From Microbotryum silenes-acaulis (Eukaryota; Basidiomycota; Microbotryomycetes; Microbotryales; Microbotryaceae): a DNA stretch of 64,000 nt. Under the pieces are notes generated by a model, which did no database searches, had not been told where the DNA came from, and worked only from the letters and a program-made list of their open reading frames with translations. The DNA is taken from positions 806,001 to 870,000 of the forward strand of contig QPFY01000013.1 of the NCBI GenBank assembly GCA_003665825.1. Reading direction: 5' to 3'. The translations under genes and the position numbers were made by a program. Shown here in pieces: positions 1 through 12,471 of the stretch (the stretch's first letter is position 1; each line of letters begins with the position of its first letter).

Positions 1-1000
1 GTCGGTCGCCTTCAGTCGGCGGTACACCTCCGTAGCAGTTTCCGCCTGCGCGATATCCAAAAGATTTGAGCTAATGCGCGGAGCAGTTTCGAAGGAGGTG
101 GTGCTCAGGCTCAGACTCACAGTAGTTGGGATCCTTTGTCTTGGCCTGTCGCTCGACATCACCCGTCAAGCCTGTTCCTTTCGGTCCATCGATCACTTTG
201 CCTTCCTTTGACAGACGGGTCTTGGTCATGTCGTGGTGAATGTCTGCGCGCGGTGTGGGCCGAACGGCACGAGGTTAGCGTTTCCAGGTGTTGGATGACG
301 CGCTTTTAGAGGCAAGAAGCAGCTTGTTCACCATTTTGGTGCTCTCCTGAGATATCCATGATATCCACACTCAAAACTGCGGTCATGACCAGGAAGAGCT
401 CGTCAGCACGTAGGCCGATTGATTTGGACATTGAACTCGCCCGCGCTCTCGTGAGTCAACGTACGGTAGCAAGGCACCCTGGGGAAGTCAATATCAAGAT
501 TGACGACCAACTTCTCTCCTCGGGACTTGTCGACCACGACCGATGGTTCCTAGAACATCGGGGACGAGTGCGACCGTCAGCTCCTCGTTCGGGTCGAACG
601 GGATACCAGACGCGTCGAATTCGAGCAAGCTTCGATCGCTTACCCAGTGTACTCTCCGATAATCGACGAATTCGTATATTGTCAGAGCGAGGATGATGCT
701 TAGCGAAATGAGGGTTACTGCAATCCGGCGTGTCGGCCAAGGGAGAAGGGAGGTTCAGTTACGGGGCGAACTTCGTGTGTCTTGAGCCTGACAGTGTGGG
801 GTGGTTCCCACGCACAAGCTCCACCGAATCCCGTCTTGATCTTGACATCTTCCATCGTCTGTATGGGGAGCAGTTCGCGTCAGCTCATGCATCGGCAACA
901 ACTGCGAACGAACAAAGGCGCAGGCGCGACAGGCCGACTTTGTAAGACTTACCTTGCCAAACGCATCCAACCCTCGCACCGAAGTAAAACGTCGTCCCAT
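1..1000 (-). CDS. ERV46: ERV46 (ERGIC3-type COPII vesicle cargo receptor), 5' part, truncated by window start
   Basis: Erv46 forms a complex with Erv41 and cycles between ER and Golgi as a retrieval receptor. Rebuilt exons (minus): 1000-953, 858-816, 717-644, 549-465, 376-332, 243-121 and 45-1; all phases agree and give about 154 N-terminal residues. The start is the ATG at 1000, opening MGRRFTSVRGLDAFGK, a family-typical N-terminus. A membrane segment follows at about residues 31-48 (LTLISLSIILALTIYEFV), then VDKSRGEKL, FPRVPC, the family signature MDISGE near residue 90, and CGNCYGG near residue 140. The large lumenal domain and the second membrane segment lie outside the window. Introns are short, with GT-AG ends. 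The identification rests on these motifs; MDISGE and the Cys-Tyr-Gly region favour Erv46 over Erv41. Confidence 0.9.
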
Positions 1001-2070
1001 ATCGACGACCCTGTTCGAACTCTTGGGCCTAGTGGTCTGAAGCCGTCGCGGTTGCGAGCGTTTCTTTCGGATGATCCAAGGGAAGCACGCGCGAACCTAG
1101 TGGAATGCCCGAACGACGGAGCGAGCCGAACGGAACACGTGTTTGTCGTGTGAGTCGGGTCTGGAGGAGACAACTGAGCGGATGAGGAAGGCCAAGCGCT
1201 TACGGAGGACGAGTGAACGGATCGACCCAGTAAACAATGCTGGGTGCGGATAAGGTCCGTGGACGATACGCGCGGCGTCGAGAGACGAGGACGTGAACGA
1301 GGGCGAATTGGAGACGGACGGGAAACGAGAGGCGGCACAGCGGCTCACAGCGGTGGCAGGCGGAGGCGCCGGCGCGTGGGCAGGCGTGGGCGACAAAGCA
1401 AATGGCTGGGCTGACGGCCAGGCCGAGGCCCTCTATCAAGCGCGGGAGGGGGCACTGCAGGTACTAAGGCTCATTACTATCGTGTTGTCATATGCTTGCA
1501 AGAATTTTGCACGACGTCACAAAAGGTAGGAAGAAAGAACTGAAACAGAAGATGCTTATTAGGGGGGTGATGGTTGACACCTTAATTAAGCATCACCCAA
1601 GACCCGGTCATCAAATCCACCCGGCGGCCCAGGCGCCCGTTCATCCTGTCTCACCCAGCAGCGATATTCTTCATTCGACGCCGAACGCGATCAAAGCGTC
1701 ATGCACAAAATGATGGCTTTGCGATTATACCTTCCACCTGGGTAACAAGGAATACAAAAAAATACACGCAAACAGAACCGAACGAGGCAAGGCTCTAAGC
1801 CTGTCCACCGATGGGTTGGGCGGGTGATAGCAGTAAGGATACAATGAGAGAAAGGTGAAGTCCGGCTGGCGTGACCTCTACGGTCTAAGTACGGAAAAAG
1901 ATGACTACGATGGACCAAGTCGGGGGTTTATCCGAGAGACCTGTAGGGGAAGATTATAGAGCTCGTCAGTAAGCTTGTTCCGGCAGCGTCTTCCGAGCCA
2001 ATAGCGGGCTCACCATTCTTGTGCGATAGAGCTAAAGGTCGCTAGCCTGCACATCACATGATGAGCATAG
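1001..2070. other. intergenic region upstream of ERV46, no supported gene
   Basis: About 1.07 kb between the ERV46 start and the 3' end of the next minus-strand gene. Short open frames exist on both strands but none has a recognisable protein or splice logic. A CRE-like ACGTCAC lies near 1514, and an inverted repeat GGGTGATG (1565-1572) / CATCACCC (1591-1598) encloses TTAATTAA. It should contain the ERV46 promoter. Confidence 0.6.
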
Positions 2071-4731
2071 TCAGTCCCAAGACGTCCGTGAGCACGAGCC
2101 AAGCGCGGCGACCCACTCTTTCTCTCGAGCGCAATCTATCCGCGGTAGCCTCAGTTTCCTGCCCCGCTCGTCCATTTCGCTCCGGGGCAGATTGATCGTC
2201 GCACCTCGATGTCCTCTCATCCATGTCGCTGAGGGGTTCCATAAAGGGATTGGGGCGGGTCAGCGCTGGCTCGCTCGCTCGCTGGGTGTACTGGGGCGTG
2301 CTCACGAATTTTGCCAAAACCGGATCTTGAGGTAAGGATTTGGAAATCAGTGGCTGTAGTGGAAAACGGTAGAGCGGCAAATGTCAGCACGTCACGCGCA
2401 TGTGTGAAGCAGCCCGAGTAGCCAGCGATGCGCAGACGAACATGCAAATATCCTATGCAAACAGGGCAGAGAGAGAATCGAACCAAGTCAGCAGTCACCC
2501 CGAGAGACCGTTCCACAGCGTAAAGACGCGGTTTACGAGCTCACCATGCTTCCGCCACGCTATTATACATGTCGGTCAAATCCTTTTCGGCCTGGTTGGG
2601 ATCGAAAAGCTTGTCCCCGAGCTGCTGCATCTTCTCGTACTCTTTCTGCACAGGACCACTTCCACCATGTTCCCCATGAACCGGCAAGAACCCGGTGACG
2701 ACGGTGCCGGGGAATTCCTGCAGAGCTTGCTGGCGCAGTGCGCCTGAGTCGGTGATGAGGTAGAACAAGACGCGTTGGCCCGGTTGAGAGTAGGTCTCTG
2801 CGACCTCGCGCGCACATTGGAAAAACTGCGAGTGGTAATTCATCGTGTTGATCGCCGCATCGGTAGCTAGGTTGGTCTGTGAGGAGACAGGAAGCAGCGC
2901 CGCGTCAGCAGCGTGTCCACGGCTCCAACGTTGATCAAGATCAACTCACCATGGCTCGATCCCCCGTTCGGATCTGGAGTCCGATGCTGAAGACAGACGG
3001 GAGGGAAAAGTACGATGTGTATCGCGTGATGAACTCGAGCGAGCTCGGTTTCGGTCGAACGATGTAGTTGAGCAGGCAGCGGTAAATCGTTTCTTCCTTA
3101 AGGCCCATGTCCAGCAGACCGAGACCCGCGTGATCGTACTTGAACGCTCGGAACAAGACGCCTCGGTTCAAACCCTCCATCTGAAGGGGAGCAGTCCGAG
3201 TATCAGTGGCTCTGATGCGTTCGAAAAGGGGACATCGTGCATCGCTCACCTTGATCCACGACTCGTTGGCGTAAGTTTCATGGAAGTTTGACCAAAAGCC
3301 ATCTACACTGGGGCCCTTCATGTTGTGGCCCTCGATCACGGCAGACACCGGCAAGTTGTCCGCATTGTAGAGCGCTCGGGGTGCGGTCGAGTGGGCGCGG
3401 AAGCGAGTGGACCAGTCGACGCGCGGCGAGTCGAAGACGATGTCGGGTGGGATCGGATGCTCCCAGCCGAGGACGAAAGCACGTTTGGTCAAGACCGCGA
3501 ACAGGAACGTTGAAGACAACCCGATCAAACTGCGGTCGAGAGCAAATCGTCATCAGTGTGTTTGTTACCAACTCCAGAGCCCAGAGTATGACCTACCGAT
3601 CCGCCAGGCCACCGCAGACACTTCCAGCTGAGCAAGCGATTTCCATGATTCGGGTGTCGCGCTGTCCCGTCATAACCTGGTGGGAATGTCGCAGAGTGTG
3701 AGCCCAAAAAAAAAAAAAATCCGAGACAGGGGGCCTGTAAATGACGAGACGCACCTCTTCGTGCAGTTTTGCGTACTCTTCCTCCCAGTCGAACTTGGGA
3801 CAAGACCCGTAGGATTGCCCCGTCATGGCCTCCTCGAGCAACTGCGAGAATCTTCGGGTGAGCACAACACATGTGATTCAGCTTTTCAGTCCCGAACATG
3901 AAGGCATCACAAGCTCAATCTTGTATCTGGTCTTCACTCACTTTGGCCAAGATCCCCCGTAGAATTTGATGCCGTTCTGCGACGTCCACTGCCGGCGCCA
4001 CTCCTCGTCCTCATCCCCCGATGAAATTGGCCGCGGCGGATCATCGGCGCCGAGTCCAATCCCTGTCCCTGATCTGGTTTTCAGCCGCAAGGTCCTGGTC
4101 CAGTCTCGGAGGTTTTCTTCGCTCTGATAGACACGAACCAGATCGTTGAGAAGCGATGTGAATCGACGAGCATAAACGGTCAGCTTGAAACACAACCCGG
4201 ATCGGAAGGTCTTGCTTCCACCAACACCGCGACGCGCCAACTTACAGGGGTCATCTGATCCAGCCGGACCTGCAAACTCTCGTGAACGGCAGGCGAATCC
4301 CACTTCCAATTTCTCAGCCACTGTTCCTCTTCGGTCCATTGGATATTCGCCTCTTGGGTGTTCAGCACGCGCCTCCCGTTCGTGCGGCGGCCCCTGTTGC
4401 CCGCTAACGCGGGCCAGGACAGTCGACCGGCGCGCCAGTATTTGGAAGCGGTCGATTGCGTCGATTGAATTAGGTTTGAGGCGTGGTTCGACAGAGATCG
4501 CTCGCTTGTGTAGGCAAAAATGCCCAACACCAACATGGGGAAAACGATCACGAGTTGGCGTCGCGTCGGGAAAGCCATTTTGATCGACGACGCGAGCGAC
4601 CCGACCGAGCGACCGCCCGAAATGGTCGGCGAGCCAGGCGGGGAGAAGGTTGTCGGCAGCGACGCCCTGCGGGCCTGAGCACCGAGCAAAGGCTCCCCTG
4701 AGCCACCACGGCTCATTGCTATCGACGACAT
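2071..4731 (-). CDS. Type II membrane fucosyltransferase-like glycosyltransferase
   Basis: Predicted 654-residue Golgi-type enzyme from ten exons (minus): 4731-4246, 4183-3942, 3851-3755, 3676-3597, 3529-3250, 3180-2950, 2876-2545, 2452-2442, 2353-2306 and 2228-2071. Every junction is in phase. The Ser/Pro-rich cytosolic tail is followed by one signal-anchor at about residues 59-74 (QLVIVFPMLVLGIFAY). The lumenal part has GGLADRLIGLSSTFLF (about 297-312), which resembles the G-L-G-N-R-I-L region of GT37/GT23-type fucosyltransferases, the donor-binding-like LQIRTGD (about 463-469), and SRSGFGK (about 595-601), like the C-terminal motif of the same fold. Donor and acceptor are not determinable from sequence. 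Exon 8 would be only 11 nt. The start at 4731 was chosen because it leads straight into the anchor. The C-terminal exon is the least certain. Confidence 0.65.
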
Positions 4732-5598
4732 GACCGATCCGTGAGATGGTCTATCTAGGTGAGGTTGCGGGAAAGCGACAGCGTCGTTTGGCGGCAAAGC
4801 TTGGGGTTTGCAACGAGGAGAAAGGGTAAGCTCTCGAATTGTGACACGCGACACGCGGCGCCTGCGGCCTCCTCGGAGGTTCCTTCGCTCGCGTACCTTA
4901 AGCGCGTTTCGACGCGACGCTCCTCTCGGCATTCCGGAAGCGCTATCTGCTCTTGGGCGGATGCTACAGGCGACACCAAGGACGCGACATAACGCGCTCC
5001 TCTGATCTTTCCTCCTTCCCGACTCGACAACTATTTGTTCGTCTCGCCTATCTTTTTGCGACGGCGGGCTCGATTCAGTCGGCAAATTTCCGCCTCAAAT
5101 CACGATCAAAAATTACAGCCCGTCATCTTGAATATTGAACCGCAAGCTCCCAAGCAGCTTGCCGTCGCTCGTCAGGCTTCTAAAAATTATTCATATTTAT
5201 TCCACCGGCGGTGATCTCGAGCTAACTCTGATGTAGCGACCCCCAACTTTATTGTCCTCGCGCTCCAGTTAGGGTTTCGGCTTCGCTGCCGTGCGCGTCC
5301 GTTCGGGCGGCCACAGCACATACAAGCGCGCGCGGTACAAGTGCAATGTCTGCAGATCGCAGTGGTGTGCAATGCTGTTTCTACGTTCGTGGCGTGGCTC
5401 GCGGAGCGCCAAAGTCACCTCTCCCCTGGTCTTGGAACGCGTCAGAGACAATCCTTTCGAATTGGGCAAAGTACAAACATACAAAGCTGCAGTAGTGAAT
5501 GGAACAGAGACGATTGTCGTCAAACGAAAACGACGAAACGGAGTGATAAACGATCTAACTAAGGTAGCTGGGAGATAGGGGAGACGCGAGCGAAGGCC
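4732..5598. other. intergenic region, no supported gene
   Basis: Between the glycosyltransferase start and the 3' end of the Ulp2 gene. It should hold the glycosyltransferase promoter and the Ulp2 3' UTR. AT-rich stretches near 5090-5210 are the only compositional feature. No tRNA, repeat or coding frame with conserved character was seen. Confidence 0.5.
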
Positions 5599-8500
5599 TC
5601 ATTCGATGACGACAACATCGGGTTCGCGGCGGTTGCTCTTGTTGTTGCTGGGGGAGGCGGTGCTCTGGGTTTTACCGGAATGACGGAGGGAAGCCCGAGG
5701 AACGCGTTTCGATACCGCTGGTACGACAGCTCGAGGAGTTTGCGCACTCGGAGGCATCTCCATCTCATCGCGTGAATGATTCGGAAGGTCCGGAAGGTCC
5801 GGAAGGTCCGAAGAATCCGATGACTGGCTGATCTGACGACGATGCCCGCTCTTCTTCGCGATGGGTGTGCTTGAATTGCCCCCAGATACGACTGCTGATC
5901 CATTGGCCGGCAGCGCAGACGCCGAGCCCACCTCCGACGACACGGCCTGACGCTTGTTAGGTGGCAACTCCGACTCGGCTTCATCGCGAGAGCGAGTTGA
6001 ACGCGAGGGATGGTAAGGCGCAGAGGGCGGCGGGAGGACGGATTGGTGATGCTGAATCGCATTGGTTGTGCCTATCGAGGCAACTTCGAGCGGAGACGAG
6101 TCGGGAGCAGGAGCAGCTTGCCCAACTTCAGTGATCATCCGGTACGCCTCGTCGACATTGATATCTCGCGAGGAATCGATCGTGGCCGGAATTAAACGGT
6201 TTGCATTGACTGGGGCGACCGTCGGGGGAGCAGGCGGGAACAGAGCCAACGGCCTCTTGAAGGCGGAAGTACTCGCCTCGGCGGACACAGGGGTCACCAT
6301 GGGAGCTCGCAGCGCTGCTTCGCGCGCTGTTAGTCCAGTGGAAGTATGTCGAGGAGCACGGGGCGGAGGGAAGATATGGGTGATTGGGACGGAAAGCTTG
6401 TCGTCGAGAGGCCTCATGCGTTTGGGGGGCGACGCGCTCGGCTCGTTGGACTCGTCCCCGCTCGAAAGGATGATCTCTTGGGCCTCCTTCTTCTTCCCTT
6501 TGCCGCTTTTGCCCGCAGCGGCTTTGCCCTTCTTCCCGTAGGTCGTGACCGGTTTGCCGTTCTCACCACCAGAGGGCCCATCGGCTGCCACGTCTGGTAC
6601 CTCGGAGGTGGCCTTAGGCGTCTTCTCTTTCTCGACCTCTTCCACGCGAGTCGCGGCGAGAGGAGCGTCATCACCCAAAGTCCGCTTCACACGGGTCGAT
6701 GGAGGCGGGTTCGTCGCCTTGGCCTCGTCAGGGAGGTCGGCCATATCGTCGCCATGTTCTGCTCGAGTCTGAGCGAGTTCAGCGGCCAAGCGAGCCTCCT
6801 TCTCCTCGGCTTTCCGCGCCGCCCGCTCCAGACGTTTGCGCGCCTCTTCCTCCTCGAGCGGTCGACGCATCTCAGCCCATTGTTCGGCGAGCACCTTGAC
6901 CTCTTCCCGCAGCTCGCCACGCTTAGATTTCGCGGCGGCACCTTTCCAGATCGAATCTCGCTGTCGAAGCAGTTCCTGCAATTGGGCTGCTTTGTCCTCT
7001 TTTGACGAGTCCTTGGCTTTCTCTGCACGGGTTTTCTCGTCCCGGTATCGCTGCACAATGCGATCGAATGGTTCCGGGTCAGGCTTTCGCTTCAAGTTGC
7101 GAGAGTGACGCTGCTGTCTACTTACGAGGATGTACCGGAGTCGATCATCCGGATCGACGAGGAACTGCTCGACGAAGTGGATGAGGTACAGTCCACAATC
7201 ACTGCAGTTGTCTTGTTGCGGTACCTGAAACAAGCAAAAAGGTTTGAGGCAACAGGCACTACTCTGACCGTCAGAATGCTTTGAATGAATACTCACATCG
7301 ACGGCAAAAGCCTCGGCATGAGATTCCACCCAGCTTTCGGAGATGTCGAGGCCTTTCTTCGCCAGAGCTTCGCGCCGGAGGTAGTCCTTGAGATTTTTGC
7401 CCACAGGTCGGTGCGCGTCGCCGAGCGAGTCGAACGTCATGATGTAGCATTGCGTCGTCACATCCATAGGAGGGAGTGGGGTAGCTTCATTGTCACTTTC
7501 ACCGATCGTCAGCTCAGCCACATCGTTCTTCGCTTGTCGTGGTGGCTGCGGTGGTGGTGGTGACCTCGTGCCAGGTGGTCGAGTCGACGGCGAGATCGGC
7601 GTAGGGGTGCGCTTGAGTGGCTTGCCTGATTGTGCGGACGTGGGGGCCGAGAGGTTGACCTTGGCCGTAGGACCGACGAGAGCCTTCTCGACAGCGCTAG
7701 AAGATTCGGCGTCGGTGTCACTCGAGCTTGCCAAGACCTCGTTGCGGGAAAGCTGGACTGTCTCGGCTGCAGTTCCGCGGTTCGGCACGGACGCCAGGGT
7801 GACCTCGCCATCGGTCAAAACGGTTTCAGTGGTTGTTGCTGTACCGTCTTCATCCTTTCCAATTTCTATCTTGACTTCCAGACCTTCACCGTTGTAGAGG
7901 TTTGCATCGTCTGCAAGTTCATCAATCTCCATCGCACTCGGGTCCTCCTCGGGTGTCTCCTCGACAAGCTCGGCGGCAACATCCACCACGCTCTTGTCGG
8001 TTTTGAAGGCCGTAGGCTTGGTGGCTTTCTTGGACGCTCGCGGGATTTGGAAGAACCGACTCGTTTCTACAGGTTCTTGGAGATCGGGAGGAGGCACGTC
8101 GGGCTGTTCGATAGTCGTATCGGTGGCCGATCCAGCGGAGCTGCTCACGCCCGATTCGGTGGCCATGGCATCGGCCTTCTCGAGTAGACTGTGACGGGTC
8201 TTGCGCGTCTGCTTTGGCACGGTAAGATCGCCTTTGAGGATCGCACCGGGGTTGTACACGATCGCGAGGTACCAGTGATTCCTGCAGAGAGAAGACAAGG
8301 GGTTTAAGCCACGTTGCATGGCGCTCGAACGCTTGTAGTGGCTTACTTTTCGTTGATCGGGACAATGACGATCCGCTTCTCGAACAGATCAAACTTGGCC
8401 GTCCATTTGGCGACGGAATCGTAGGTTTGCCTACGAGGAAGAGACTACCATCAGCACCGAGGAAGTAACGCATCGCGGGTTGCGCGCAAACTCACTGTTT

Positions 8501-11500
8501 GCCCAATCCCCTCCGATCAAGCTTCTTGTAAAAGAACGAGTTGAACATATGCACCAAAGGCGCCAACGGCTTGCTTCCCTCGACGAGTTTGGTATCTCGC
8601 TCGACGAGGTTGAGGAATGCGCGCTTGAGACCGTACTCGATCAAGGTGTCGTTCAAGTATTTGCCATCCACGAGTCGCTTCGTGTCGCCATGCGTGACGG
8701 AAACGACGGTCTTGTCCCCCTGCAAAGGGTACACCAGAACGGTCCTCTCGAGCGGTGTGCCGTCCTCTTCAATCTGCCAAGCGTACCGCTCATCGACTGT
8801 GTCGGCCATTGCTTCCGCGAACCTTTCTCTTGCAGCTTCGGCCGATTTACGAGGTACGCGCTTCGTCCGTTGGCCAATCGAAATCATCCCATTCTCCAAT
8901 TCTTGCGGAGACTCGCCCCGCTTCACGTTCGAGCCCGCCCCATCTCGATCCGATGTTTGCCTCGTTCTCGGTGAATTTGCCAGCGTGGACGTAGCCGAGT
9001 CGACGTTGACGAATCCTGCACTTTGCCTACGCGTCGACATGGGACGACCGCTCGAGACGGCCGTGTCGAACATCTCTATTCGGGTGGCCATCGCCGAAGA
9101 TGAGCTGCGCGCAAGAAATGAGCACGGGTGATCCGAAGCTCGAGGTGAGCTGCCGTCTTCGAGATAACCGAGTTGGCGAATCGTATGGACTTACGTGGTG
9201 AGGGCGGAGTCGACCCTGATTTGATGCCTATTGTATAAGTGCTTGGGCCAATCGCGCGCCACAAGATCAAAAATTCGGCGGACGGCATCGGCTTCGGGCA
9301 AATCTCTGAGTGGCTCGCAGATGAAACGTAGCCACACGACGATTTGATTATTTGGCGTACCCTCTGTGGAGAGGGATGATGAGAACCGTCCAGCCTCGCG
9401 TCAGTCGTGCCCTCACTGACAAGTGAAAGTCCACAAGGGCTACAGTTTGTAAACTCACCTCGTCGAAACTTGCAGGCGTGCGCTAGCTTTGTGGCGGCGT
9501 CCGTTGCACTCGCGGACAGCTTGATGGCAAGCATGGGTAAGTTTTTATTGTCGTCGAGCTTTTCGAATCCTGATATATCGCTGGACCTCAGGTAACAGAC
9601 ATCATTGTCGCCGCAGCGAAGGGTCAACTGCTGCAATCCCGCGACTCCTTTGCTGTTGTGCATGATCCTGCAATCTCCCGTGCTGGCGATTCGATAAGGA
9701 ATGCCGAGGGCTTCGACGACGAAGACCATCGTCGCTACCGAGGTAATGTCCTCCTTGGGTTTGTTGGCTCGACGAGGTATGAACTTTTTGGACGGTCCAA
9801 GGATCAAGTCGTTGCTGGGGTTCCCGTCCCCGTTGACGCTCCGTACCGACGCCGGCAACGGTGTCGACGAGGCTGGTCTGGAACCATTTCGGGGTTGCAT
9901 CCTGTTGATCACTGACGCCTGTTTCTTAACGTCGACGTTCTGTCCGCCAATCACCTCTTGCGCGTGTCGAGCACCTTCCCCGACCCCAGCGTGCCCACGA
10001 GTGAACGGCCCAACGATGGGAGTGCTCTGATCACGGTCGCGGTGGAAGACCGCACGTTCGGCTTTGTCGGGCATCGCTAGCGCATCCGGTGAGCTCTCCT
10101 TATTGTTCAATCTTGAATCGTTCGAGGGTGCAGCCGAAGTCGACGCCCTGCGCTGTCCGTGACGATGAGAGTGTTGTCTCGGCTTTTCGTCGTCGAACCC
10201 TTCAATGTCGTCTTCCAAGTCCTGATTAGGCTCCTCTTCATCAGATGATATTTCCAGATGGATTTTCGATGGTTCCGGAGGTTCCGGAGGTTTTTCTATG
10301 GCTTTGCCCTTGCCCTTGACGTCGAGTTGCGGAGCTTTGCTCGTCGCGTCCGCGGTGCCCTTGACCTGGACTCCCGAATTGGCTCTTCGTTCGATTGCGG
10401 CTCCAGCAGCTTGCGACAAAGTTCGCTTTGATGTGAGTTCAGTATCGGGCGAGAGCCTTCGGGGTTCGGCTATGGGCGGAACGAGATTGGATGTCAGCAT
10501 CAACAACAGCCGAGAGGACCAGAACGAGCACGCCGGAGATAAATTTGACGGACAATCGACGGGTGCACCTTGTGAGATCCTGCCAATCCTCTTCATGCCT
10601 GCGACTTGGTCCGGCTTGGGTTCCCTATCCAGGGGAAGCGCTTGGGTGGGATTTCGCCGCGAAGCTGGGTTCGCTCTTGGGACGGCGCTTTGCATGGCCT
10701 GGTTAAAGATCTTGGCTACACCGAGGACACCGCTTGGCCCCAACATTCTGCGTCTCGTTCCAGCATTCTGGTGCTGAGGTTGCGAGTAGCTATGCGACGA
10801 AGAACCCGAGTTTGACCAGCCCCCATTGCCGGCTGTGTAACCGGAAAACTGACGACTCTTCCCCTTCATCGTCGGATCTTGGGGTGCGAACGGCACGCCC
10901 GACTTGTGGCCATGAGACATGTCCAACGAGGTCGATCGATTGTCGGAGCTGTGGGTACAGGTCGAACATGGGATGAAAGGATAAGAGAAAACCGATCAGT
11001 AAACATGTCCGACGCACGAAAGGATGACGATGATCATATCGACCCCAAAAGTCCTCCCGGAAGAGTGCAGACGTCGGGTGGAAAGAGTCTGACTCACCTT
11101 ACGCTGTGATGCACGTCCCAAGCTCGATCCGCGTTCCTTCTCAAATTACCGTAGGTTGTAATTCTGTTGGACGCGATGCGATGGGTGAGGGGAGGTGGGG
11201 TCGAAGCTGCAGAGTAGAACGAGGCAGCTAAGACTTGACGATTCGGCAAGGGGCCTTGCTGTTGGATGGGACGCAGCTCGTTGCGGTCGATGCGTGGGGG
11301 TCCTCTTGAAGTCCGAGTTACGATAGGTGGTGATTCCTCCTCGTGATCGAGTAGCGTGAGGTCCAAGAGATGATGCGAAGAAGTCGAAGCCGTGGTGTCC
11401 GCTTGTGCCCGAGTCAGCACGGACGACGATGATCCGGCAGCCTGCGAGGCGACGAAGAATGACAATCGCCGCGGATCAGTTCGACGGTGCGCATCCAAAG

Positions 11501-11592
11501 AGTAATGCAAGAGTAGCACTAACAGATGCGGAAGTTGTTGGCGCGTTTGGGAAGCCAAAGTTGTCCTTGTGCAGCGACGAATGCGAGCTCAT
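5599..11592 (-). CDS. ULP2: Ulp2/SENP6-7-type SUMO protease with split catalytic domain
   Basis: Large cysteine protease expected to trim poly-SUMO chains in the nucleus. The start at 11592 opens MSSHSSLHKDNFGFPNAPTT and is followed by an intron (about 11523-11443). The long N-terminal region is Ser-rich and acidic (SSDEEEPNQDLEDDIEGFDD). The catalytic domain begins with a peptidase-C48 DGKYLNDTLIEYGL-type segment near 8620. It then has the catalytic His in NHWYLAIVYNP (about 8270), the Asp in MTFDSLGD (about 7430) and the Cys in QQDNCSDCG (about 7200). About 250 residues of low-complexity sequence separate His and Asp, as in the SENP6/7 branch. In-frame introns are likely near 7286-7217 and 10570-10470. 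The C-terminal tail is Ser/Pro/Lys-rich with an SIM-like DVVVIE end. Exon edges in the N-terminal half are approximate. Confidence 0.85.
5782..5810. repeat. 9-bp in-frame tandem repeat in ULP2
   Basis: GGAAGGTCC units repeated three times inside the ULP2 coding tail, encoding a Asp-Leu-Pro repeat. It lies in a disordered region, so length variation should be tolerated. Confidence 0.8.
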
Positions 11593-11830
11593 TCGGCTGG
11601 TCGTTCGTTGGTCAGCTCTGCTGAGCACTCCACGCTGTTGATCGGCCTCGTCCTACGCCCTGTCGTTTCCAACGGGGCAGGTAGGAAGTGAACGTGCTTG
11701 GCGATCAGCACTCAGAAGGCCAAGCAACGGACGCGTGTAGCCTGGCCGGTAGGCGAGCGCTGACGGCAACGATGGCGGTCGAGAACCAGTGACGAGCGCC
11801 GCGCGTGCACACGACTGCCGAGACGGGCTG

Positions 11831-11870
11831 GCCGGGAGAGGCCGGGAGAGGCCGGGAGAGGCCGGGAGGC
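11831..11870. repeat. 10-bp tandem repeat (GCCGGGAGAG), four copies
   Basis: Three exact GCCGGGAGAG units and a fourth ending in GGC, in the spacer upstream of the ULP2 start. No coding function is supported. Confidence 0.85.
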
Positions 11871-12471
11871 GCGCCATCAGCAGTGGCAAGTCCGGAGTCG
11901 GGCCAAGTGAGGGCCATCGAGTATGCTGTCAAAAGTTTGATTGTCTGCAAAATTGCCTCTTTTGAAAGTTATGTTTCGGAGGTATTCTCTCTGGCTTCAG
12001 TTCAAAAGCCTAGCAGGTCTACTTCGCGGGTGGGCTCGGCTGTTCTCTTCGGCAAACCGGGCTCGGCGAATGGGTTCAACATCCAGACTCAAGCGCTGAC
12101 TGTACAGAGGAGTTGGGACCAGCTACACCAGGCTCATGTTTCCCTTGTCCCTTATGTGCTTCAACGCGCTTCGCTACCGACTGTAGAGACACCCTTCACG
12201 ATTGAGATCGAAGCCGAAAGTTGTCCGAAAATTCATCGCTTTGAAACGTTGCTGTGGGGCACGCGTCCTCTTGCGCGCAGCCGACCCCCCTTCAACGTCT
12301 CGCAACGTCACACCATGCGACTCCGTTCCCATGTCGACAAAAAGACGGGACCCGCGGTTGTTTCTAATGTAGAGAACGCAGAGCGAGTCAACCGTCGTCC
12401 TCAATGCACCTCGATGGCTCGCTCCACGGTCAAAGTCCGTCAACACCTCGATCGGCGGTCATGGCGCATCG

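Noticed and set aside
121..243. Possible frameshift in ERV46 before the Cys-Gly-Asn-Cys motif
   Set aside because: Rechecking the bases showed a continuous frame ending T|GC across a normal GT-AG intron.
1293..1529. Plus-strand frame upstream of ERV46 as a small protein
   Set aside because: Gly/Ala-rich composition with no recognisable domain; probably chance in GC-rich promoter DNA.
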